NCBI GenBank assembly: GCA_030522415.1
Contig: CM060104.1
Coordinates: 25,137,825 to 25,201,824 of the forward strand
Direction: 5' to 3'
Source: Channallabes apus
Taxonomy: Eukaryota > Chordata > Actinopteri > Siluriformes > Clariidae
Length of the DNA stretch: 64,000 nucleotides
Each line of letters opens with the position of its first letter. Positions within the stretch are counted from its first letter, which is position 1. Below, in pieces: positions 56,581 to 64,000 of this stretch. A model generated the notes under the pieces. That model worked only from the letters and a program-made list of their open reading frames with translations, searched no databases and was not told the origin of the DNA. Made by a program: the position numbers and the translations under genes.

Positions 56581-58203
56581 CAGTGGTGTGAAAAACTATT
56601 TGCCCCCTTCCTGATTTCTTATTCTTTTGCATGTTTGTCACACTTAAATGTTTCTGCTCATCAAAAACCGTTAACTATTAGTCAAAGATAACATAATTGA
56701 ACACAAAATGCAGTTTTTAAATGAAGGTTTACGTTATTAAGAGAGAAAAAAAACTCAAAATCTACATGGCCCTGTGTGAAAAAGTGATTGCCCCCCTTGT
56801 TAAAAAATAACTTAACTGTGGTTTATCACACCTGAGTTCAATTTCTGTAGTCACCCCCAGGCCTGATTACTGCCACACCTGTATCAATCAAGAAATCACT
56901 TAAATAGGAGCTACCTGACACAGAGAAGTAGACCAAAAGCACCTCAAAAGCTAGACATCATGCCAAGATCCAAAGAAATTCAGGAACAAATGAGAACAAA
57001 AGTAATTGCGATCTATCAGTCTGGTAAAGGTTATAAAGCCCATATCTAAAGCTTTGGGACTCCAGCGAACCACAGTGAGAGCCATTATCCACAAATGGCA
57101 AAAACATGGAACAGTGGTGAACCTTCCCAGGAGTGGCCGGCTGACCGAAATTACCCCAAGAGCGCAGAGACAACTCATCCGAGAGGCCACAAAAGACCCC
57201 AGGACAACATCTAAAGAACTGCAGGCCTCACTTGCCTCAATTAAGGTCAGTGTTCACGACTCCACCATAAGAAAGAGATTGGGCAAAAACGGCCTGCATG
57301 GCAGATTTCCAAGGCGCAAACAACTTTTAAGCAAAAACAACATTAAGGCTCGTCTCAATTTTGCTAAAAAAACATCTCAATGATTGCCAAGACTTTTGTG
57401 AAAATACCTTGTGGACCGGCGAGACAAAAGTTGAACTTTTTGGAAGGTGCGTGTCCCGTTACATCTGGCGTAAAAGTAACACAGCATTTCAGAAAAAGAA
57501 CATCATACCAACAGTAAAATATGGTAGTGGTAGTGTGATGGTCTGGGGTTGTTTTGCTGCTTCAGGACCTGGAAGGCTTGCTGTGATAGATGGAACCATG
57601 AATTCTACTGTCTACCAAAAAATCCTGAAGGAGAATGTCCGGCCATCTGTTCGTCAACTCAAGCTGAAGCGATCTTGGGTGCTGCAGCAGGACAATGACC
57701 CAAAACACACCAGCAAATCCACCTCTGAATGGCTGAAGAAAAACAAAATGAAGACTTTGGAGTGGCCTAGTCAAAGTCCTGACCTGAATCTTATTGAGAT
57801 GTTGTGGCATGACCTTAAAAAGGCGGTTCATGCTAGAAAACCCTCAAATAAAGCTGAATTACAACAATTCTGCAAAGATGAGTGGGCCAAAATTCCTCCA
57901 GAGCGCTGTATAAGACTCGTTGCAAGTTATCGCAAACGCTTGATTGCAGTTATTGCTTCTAAGGGTGGCCCAACCAGTTATTAGGTTCAGGGGGCAATTA
58001 CTTTTTCACACAGGGCCATGTAGGTTTGGATTTTTTTTCTCCCTAAATAATAAAACCCCTCATTTAAAAAACTGCATTTTGTTTTTACTTGTGTTATCTT
58101 TGATTAATAGTTAAATGTGTTTGATGATCAGAAACATTTTGTGTGACAAACATGCAAAAGAATAAGAAATCAGGAGGGGGGCAAATAGTTTTTCACACCA
58201 CTG
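56581..58203 (+). mobile_element. Tc1-like transposon, copy C (full length)
   Basis: A 1623-bp element flanked by TA on both sides, in the same family as copies A, B and D. It lies in the intron between the two LRR exons. Confidence 0.95.
56960..57984 (+). pseudogene. Tc1-like transposase, copy C, inactivated
   Basis: The gene is 1025 nt long, two more than the 1023-nt frame. One-base insertions lie near 57041 (GCCCATATC for GCCATTTC) and in the A run near 57367. The first catalytic Asp is changed to Gly (W-T-G-E-T-K). The second Asp and the Glu remain, with N-L-I-E for N-P-I-E. Confidence 0.93.
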
Positions 58204-58451
58204 TATAAAGTATATATTTAAGTGGGGGAAATAATTAGTTTATACACTGTAGATTTTGTAAGGTTGCCGACTTACAAAAATCCATCCATTTTAAACAATA
58301 GAGACAACATTTCAATAAAAAATCCAGAAGAAACACATGGTATAATTGTTATAAACTGAATTGCATTTCAGTGAGTAAAATAAGTATTTGTTCCGCTACT
58401 GACCAACAATAGTTCTGGCTCCCACAAACTGGTTATGTGCTGTTAGGAAGG

Positions 58452-58974
58452 TGGGTAGAGACAGATGCAAATGTGTATAACAGCAGAAGTTTATTGATAA
58501 ACTCCAACAAACAAATCCAAAACGGTAGTCCAAAAGGCATGGTTAAAAAACAGGTCAGCCATCACAACAGTGGTAGGATCGGGGCAAAACTCAGAATCAT
58601 TATACAAAAATGTGGTCAAAAGTCTAATATTTAAAATACAAATCAACGGCTTATTAAATTTAGATGGGAAGGTACTAAATAATACTTTGCACTGCTTTAA
58701 TGTTTTCGAGTTGCTTTTGTAATTGTGGGAAATGATGAACAGGTGAGTTACATGCACACGGGGAACGGGGGGGGGGGGGGGGGGGGGTATGGTTGGGTAG
58801 AAACCTCCGTAGAGCAGAAGGGCAAAAGCTCGATCTTGTTTTTGAGGTTGAGTACAGACCGTGAAAGCGGGGCCTCACTATCCTTCTGGCTTTTTGGGTT
58901 TTAAGCAGGAGGTGTCCGAAATGTTACCACAGGGATAACTGGCTTGTGGTGGCCAAGCGTTCATAGCGACGTCA

Positions 58975-59012
<38 letters not shown>

Positions 59013-59163
59013 AGAGCAGAATTGAACAGTAAACAAGATGGTGTGCATGCATGCTGGGTGCTTCTGGTGGTCATATTTGTAGTCATGCATGCTGGGAAAT
59101 GGAGTTCGAGAACTGTTCCTCTGGTTCTCTCACATGTGCTCATGGGGTACACAGATTAATTCA
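58452..59163 (-). mobile_element. LTR-like insertion carrying a 28S rRNA fragment
   Basis: About 710 bp is flanked by GGAAGG/AGGAAGGT on both sides. With a 6-bp duplication the insert begins TG and ends CA. On minus, AATAAAC lies near 58495, about 40 bp from the end, like the end of an LTR. It includes a G run at 58768-58787. An 8-bp duplication (AGGAAGGT) with no TIR is the alternative reading. Confidence 0.6.
58801..59022 (+). pseudogene. Nuclear 28S rRNA gene fragment
   Basis: Very close to the conserved 3' third of 28S rRNA (peptidyl-transferase domain). Landmarks are GAGCAGAAGGGCAAAAGCTC, ACAGACCGTGAAAGCGGGGC, GGGTTTTAAGCAGGAGGTGT, CCACAGGGATAACTGGCTTG and GATCCTTCGATGTCGGCTCT. Several substitutions and small gaps, and only about 220 nt of length, make it a non-functional copy. 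Confidence 0.92.
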
Positions 59164-59262
59164 GGAAGGTTCTCCTAATAACAATTCATTATGTCTTTAA
59201 AAGCCACCAATTCACAGAATCTCTATCTTCCATTCAAACCTCACCATTCAAAGCCTCATTTG

Positions 59263-59499
59263 CAACACCAAAGAGCTGTCAAAGAATGTAGGGACAAAAC
59301 GGTAGAGATTCACAAGGCTGGAGTGGGCTACAAGACCATAAGAAAGAAGCTTGGTGAGAAGGAGACAACTGTTGGAACAATTATTCACAAATGGAAGAAA
59401 AACAAAATAACCACCAATCATACTCAGTCTAGAGCTCCATGTAAGATCTCACCTCATGGGTTAAGGATAATCATGAGAAATCGGCATGGGAAGAAATAA
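59263..59499 (+). pseudogene. Tc1-like transposase N-terminus
   Basis: Codons read [20 protein letters not shown] and [11 protein letters not shown]. This is the first helix-turn-helix of a Tc1 transposase. It ends at a stop at 59499, before the catalytic domain. Confidence 0.82.
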
Positions 59500-59639
59500 T
59501 TATTTTTCCCAGTGTATATATGGATTCCTTTACTCACAACATTTTGCATATATGATGTAGGAAGGGTGCTATGGTGTGGTGTCGCTTAGATCTATATCTA
59601 AACCATCATGTCCCACGTTTTGTTAATATTTTCTGTCCT

Positions 59640-59690
59640 TGTGTGTGTGTGTGTGTGTGTGTATGTATACGTGTGTGTATGTACTGTAAG
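59640..59690. repeat. (GT)n microsatellite
   Basis: Interrupted GT units lie just downstream of the LRR exon donor. Confidence 0.85.
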
Positions 59691-59702
59691 TGATGATCTG
59701 AC

Positions 59703-59876
59703 CTCAGTATCTCCAGTGTACAGTGTGGATTCTCCAGTCCAGTAGAGAGCAGCTTCACTCCTGAATCCTGAAGGTTATTGTGATTTAGGTCCAGTTCTCT
59801 CAGACTGGAGGAGTTTGAGTTGAGAACTGAGGAAAGAGCTCTACAGCTTTCCTCTGTCAGGTTACATGCACAGAGC
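59703..59876 (-). CDS. NLR-type leucine-rich-repeat exon
   Basis: Minus-strand acceptor ATCTTGCAG, a 174-nt open exon, and donor GTCAGA. The codons read [14 protein letters not shown], then [13 protein letters not shown], then S-G-V-K-L-L-S-T-G-L and P-H-C-T-L-E-I-L. Same length, phase (2-2) and layout as 56331-56504, so it is the preceding exon of the same minus-strand NLR gene or a neighbouring copy. The domains that would name the receptor (NACHT, FISNA) are not in the window. Confidence 0.85.
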
Positions 59877-60279
59877 CTGCAAGATAAATTATATGTAATT
59901 ACAGTTAACTTAGCAGCATGCAAAAATGAGGTGGCTAGTCGATATAACCCAAGGTCAGCCCACTGGAAGCCTGACTGCAGGGAGAGCAGGAATTACTCAC
60001 ACTACAAAATGCTCCAGAATAAACCACAGTTTATGTATAACAATATGACTATACTATATACTGTACTCTATCCTTTCACAGGCAAAATCTTCACATTCTC
60101 TTGTTTTGTGCGAAATCATTCAGAATAATATACAACCTGTCTTTGCTCCCCCTAGGTAAAATGGTTTAATCTTGATTTTACTTTTGAGTGAGTAATGTCT
60201 TGTGCTTGTAAACAATAAACTACTTTTATATTTCAGAAGAAATGTCCCAGTATTTTCAGCATTTAAATGCATTTAGAAA

Positions 60280-60480
60280 TAATTAGAGTGATTTTAAGTA
60301 ATATTCTATTCCCTTTAAAGCTTTTTGAAGTTTAGGTACTGCTTTAGCCAAGATAGGAACATCAATAAATTACATCATATCATCAGCATAAAAGTGTTCT
60401 CATTTTACATCATGGAGCTCAAGGGTTGTCAACTTCGTGAAACAGAAATATTTGGGTTTTATGCCTTCATTCACAAGAAA
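60280..60480 (-). mobile_element. LINE reverse-transcriptase fragment around Y-A-D-D
   Basis: The minus strand at about 60365-60400 reads H-F-Y-A-D-D-M-M, the catalytic block of a LINE reverse transcriptase, with L1-like spacing. Stops flank it. The rest of 59877-60540 holds nothing I can support. Confidence 0.45.
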
Positions 60481-60540
60481 TTTCAGTTCTGATATGACTT
60501 AAACACCCCTCATATATAATTTTTCCCATTATATAGTATA

Positions 60541-62156
60541 CAGTGGTGTGAAAAACTATTTGCCCCCCTCCTGATTTCTTATTCTTTTGCATGTTTGTCA
60601 CACAAAATGTTTCTGATCATCAAACACATTTAACTATTAGTCAAACATAACACAAGTAAACACAAAATGCAGTTTTTAAATGAGGGGTTTTATTATTTAG
60701 GGAGAAAAAAAATCCAAACCTACATGGCCCTGTGTGAAAATGTAATTGCCCCCTGAACCTAATAACTGGTTGGGCCACACTTAGCAGCAATAACTGCAAT
60801 CAAGCGTTAGCGATAACTTGCAACGAGTCTTTTACAGCGCTCTGGAGGAATTTTGGCCCACTCATCTTTTCAGAATTGTTGTAATTCAGCTTTATTTGAG
60901 GGTTTTCTAGCATGAACCGCCTTTTTAAGGTCATGCCACAACATCTCAATAGGATTCAGGTCAGGACTTTGACTAGGCCACTCCAAAGTCTTCATTTTGT
61001 TTTTCTTCAGCCATTCAGAGGTGGATTTGCTGGTGTGTTTTGGGTCATTGTCCTGCTGCAGCACCCAAGATCACTTCAGCTTGAGTTGACGAACAGATGT
61101 CCGGACATTCTCCTTCAGGATTTTTTGGTAGACAGTAGAATTCATGGTTCCATCTATCACAGCAAGCCTTCCAGGTCCTGAAGCAGCAAAACAACCCCAG
61201 ACCATCACACTACCACCACCATATTTTACTGTTGGTATGATGTTCTTTTTCTGAAATGCTGTGTTACTTTTATGCCAGATGTAACGGGACACGCACCTTC
61301 CAAAAAGTTCAACTTTTGTCTCGTCGGTCCACAAGGTATTTTCCCAAAAGTCTTGGCAATCATTGAGATGTTTTTTAGCAAAATTGAGACGAGCCTTAAT
61401 GTTCTTTTTGCTTAAAAGTGGTTTGCGCCTTGGAAATCTGCCATGCAGGCCGTTTTTGCCCAGTCTCTTTCTTATGGTGGAGTCGTGAACACTGACCTTA
61501 ATTGAGGCAAGTGAGGCCTGCAGTTCTTTAGATGTTGTCCTGGGGTCTTTTGTGGCCTCTCGGATGAGTTGTCTCTGCGCTCTTGGGGTAATTTTGGTCG
61601 GCCGGCCACTCCTGGGAAGGTTCACCACTGTTCCATGTTTTTGCCATTTGTGGATAATGGCTCTCACTGTGGTTCGCTGGAGTCCCAAAGCTTTAGAAAT
61701 GGCTTTATAACCTTTACCAAACTGATAGATCTCAATTACTTTTGTTCTCATTTGTTCCTGAATTTCTTTGGATCTTGGCATGATGTCTAGCTTTTGAGGT
61801 GCTTTTGGTCTACTTCTCGGTGTCAGGTAGCTCCTATTTAAGTGATTTCTTGATTGAAACAGGTGTGGCAGTAATCAGGCCTGGGGTGACTACAGAAATT
61901 TAACTCAGGTGTGATAAACCACAGTTAAGTTATTTTTTAACAAGGGGGGCAATCACTTTTTCACACAGGGCCATGTAGATTTGGAGTTTTTTTCTCCCTT
62001 AATAACGTAAACCTTCATTTAAAAACTGCATTTTGTGTTCAATTATGTTATCTTTGACTAATAGTTAACGGTTTTTGATGAGCAGAAACATTTGTGTGAC
62101 AAGCATGCAAAAGAATAAGAAATCAGGAAGGGGGCAAATAGTTTTTCACACCACTG
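60541..62156 (-). mobile_element. Tc1-like transposon, copy D (full length)
   Basis: A 1616-bp element flanked by TA at both ends, in the same family as copies A-C, in opposite orientation to copy C about 2.3 kb away. Confidence 0.96.
60759..61781 (-). pseudogene. Tc1-like transposase, copy D, three stops and no frame shift
   Basis: The frame is exactly 1023 nt (340 codons plus stop) with no indels. Three premature stops occur: an Arg codon changed to TGA near 61072, a Cys codon changed to TGA near 60871, and a Lys codon changed to TAA near 60811. The catalytic W-T-D-E-T, Q-Q-D-N-D and N-P-I-E motifs are intact. Confidence 0.93.
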
Positions 62157-62211
62157 TATCTATGTATATAAACTGTTTAAACTTGGAATTTGTAAATGCT
62201 CTATATAGCAT

Positions 62212-62214
<3 letters not shown>

Positions 62215-62247
<33 letters not shown>
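62215..62247. repeat. (ATT)n microsatellite
   Basis: About ten ATT units. Confidence 0.9.
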
Positions 62248-62304
62248 TATGTAATATTATGTTTTTTTTATTATTATTTATAAAAATCTACTGATACTGA
62301 CTTA

Positions 62305-62455
62305 CAGCTCTCATACATGTCCTGTACCACTCTAACATAATTCTCTGCCACTCTAGACTTCCTCATACCACACCACAGCTCCTCTCTCAGCACCCAATCG
62401 TACGGCTTTCTCTAAATCTACAAAGACACAATGCAACTCTTTATTATCTTTTTTA
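62305..62455 (-). mobile_element. RTE-like LINE fragment (same family as 49023-52072)
   Basis: CATACATGTCCTGTACCACT, then CACAATGCAACTCTTTATTA matches 49957-50092 closely. It is truncated at both ends. Confidence 0.8.
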
Positions 62456-62689
62456 TTATTACTTCTCTGTATTATTGTTCATAAAATAGTACATATTATT
62501 TGATGCTCTATTTGCTGTTTACATTGTTTTATAGTAAAATAATCACAGTGGAGCTGTTACACTATTGCAGAGAGATTTGCCTGATTGCATGGCTTTAAGT
62601 TCTGTTCTGTTTTTATGACTTTTTCTGTAATTTATGCTTGTTCGCTGTGACACCTAAACTTCCTGCCCGCGTACTGAGAGAAAACATCA

Positions 62690-63560
62690 AAGAACATCTC
62701 TCTCCAGTTTTAATGACTCCTGCCTAGTTGCACTTACTCCCATCATTATGAAGTGCTTTGAATGGCTATTCATGCATCAGATCAAGTCTGCCCTCCCTGG
62801 ACCACTTCCAGTTTGCTTATCAGTCCAATCACTCAACCGATGATGCCATTGCTACAACCCTCCACTCAGTGCTCACCTGGGAAACAGAGACTCATATGTT
62901 GACTTCAACTCAGCATTCAACGTGATCGTCCTACAACAGCTCACTCACAAACTGACCCAGCTGGGGCTCAACACTTCCCTGTGCAACTGGCTGCTGGACT
63001 TCCTGACTGGCAAACCTCAGGCAGTACGGGTTGGCAATAACACTTCCAGCACCATCACTCTGTGCATAGGGCGCCTCAAGGATGTGTTCTGAGCCCCCTC
63101 CTATTCATGGTGGTGACCCATGTCTCCACACCATCTCACAACTCCAACCTCTTCATCAAGTTTGCGGATGACACAACTGTGGTGGGTTTCATTAGCAACA
63201 AAGATGAGACTGACTACAGGAGTGAGGCCTGACACCTATCAACACCTATCATGCGTACCTTTTACAGAGGCCAATCGAAAGAATCCTGAACAGCTGCATC
63301 ACTGTGTGGTACAGCGCCTGCCAGAAAACGCTCCAGCGCATATTGAGAGCAGCTGAGAAGATTGCTGGTGTCTCTCTCCACTCCCTCCAGGATATTTACA
63401 ACACCCGCCTCACACGCAAATCTCTCAGCATCGCCCTTGACCCTACCCACCCAACTCAGAGTCATATGAGTTTTGTTTTAATGTTCATTTCCACTGTCCA
63501 TGCACACCACCTGTCACAGTCCCATGATGTCAACTGTATTAATGAGGACTCTGTTTGGTT
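62690..63560 (+). mobile_element. Rex1-like LINE, degenerate
   Basis: Shifted frames read [18 protein letters not shown], [26 protein letters not shown], and later V-W-Y-S-A-C-Q-K-T-L-Q-R and L-Q-D-I-Y-N-T-R-L. A deletion near 63240 joins the palm to the C-terminal block. Confidence 0.8.
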
Positions 63561-63569
63561 TGATTAGTT

Positions 63570-64000
63570 AGTCTATTAGTCTGGATTCATTCTTCTGCAT
63601 ATTCTGTTAACTGTTAATGGGATAACATAAGTTTTATCCTGTTATTATATATTATATATAAGTACTGTATATAAGCATTAGTGTTTTTGATGTTTTCACA
63701 TTAAGGACCAGAGATGTAATCAATCCATCTGTCTTTTCTGGAATCTCTGTGTGAGCATATCATGCCAATCTCCTTTTCTGACTTACACAGCCCTATGTGA
63801 TAAAGTAGAAAGGCACAGAACATAATTATCTTAATATTTTTTCCTTCAATATCAAAAACATTAGGCATAGAACAAAGATTGACTCCCTCATTCTCGTCTT
63901 TCTTTGTGTGTTTAATGGTGGCTCGGCAACCAACATACTGTTATCTGCCGTATCAGAGAGTGAAAATTTAAAACTTTAAAAAGATAAAAAATTGTTAAAA
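63570..64000. other. AT-rich end of the window, nothing recognised
   Basis: I see no supported gene, RNA or repeat family here. Confidence 0.45.

Larger units (their letters stand above)
58225..59510 (+). mobile_element. Tc1-like transposon (fifth family), 5' part split by an insertion
   Basis: 58225-58451 and 59164-59510 join into one Tc1 leader plus N-terminal coding region. The junction context TTAGGAAGGT (left) and TCAGGAAGGT (right) shows where the insertion went in. The transposase N-terminus is present; the rest is deleted. Confidence 0.8.

Noticed and set aside
58801..59022. Functional rRNA gene
   Set aside because: Only about 220 nt of 28S with substitutions and gaps, inside a mobile insertion.

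Overview
The window is vertebrate nuclear DNA, almost certainly from a teleost fish. Spliced exons with GT-AG borders, many long CA/GT microsatellites, four copies of one Tc1-like transposon and fish-typical LINEs (Rex1-like, L2 with TTGAA tails, an L1/Swimmer-type element, RTE-like elements) all point that way. NLR-type leucine-rich-repeat exons of the kind amplified in fish agree with this. There is no operon-like gene packing, and most of the sequence is interspersed repeat. I cannot name the species.

Host genes. (1) The last two coding exons of an unidentified gene lie at 199-284 and 2872-2943 (+), separated by a repeat-filled intron. (2) A single long exon at 23408-25537 (+) encodes a 709-residue coiled-coil protein built on seven 57-residue repeats. 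A possible tiny first exon (22276-22287) and a candidate promoter with a CRE-like site, an RFX X-box-like site and a TATA-like site lie upstream. (3) Three NLR-type LRR exons lie on the minus strand (59703-59876, 56331-56504, 37813-37989), all in the same 2-2 phase.

Repeats by region. 0.6-2.0 kb: a degenerate minisatellite hit by a Tc1/mariner-type MITE. 3.9-4.3 kb: a mariner remnant. 4.85-8.9 kb: an antisense L1-clade LINE with ORF1 and ORF2. 8.9-12.2 kb: a nearly full-length RTE-like LINE, followed by an inverted partial copy (12.2-13.15 kb). 13-22 kb: AT-rich unclassified repeats, a solo LTR with target-site duplication, and Tc1 copy A. 26-34.5 kb: layered Rex1, Tc1, SINE and L2 fragments. 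34.9-36.6 kb: Tc1 copy B, one base away from an open transposase frame. 38-47.6 kb: endogenous retrovirus debris (broken gag-pol on plus, antisense LTRs), with a Harbinger-like element inside gag. 47.6-52.5 kb: a Tc1-like element holding a hAT-like end, a SINE and a complete RTE-like LINE. 52.6-55.8 kb: L1, Rex1-like and L2 fragments. 56.6-62.2 kb: Tc1 copies C and D, and a 28S rRNA fragment carried in an LTR-like insertion. 62.3-63.6 kb: RTE-like and Rex1-like fragments.

The host genes do not form one system. The clearest layer of activity is repeated invasion by the four-copy Tc1 family and by LINEs. The LRR exons look like part of a dispersed NLR locus interrupted by that traffic. No intact virus, CRISPR array or bacterial-type system is present.
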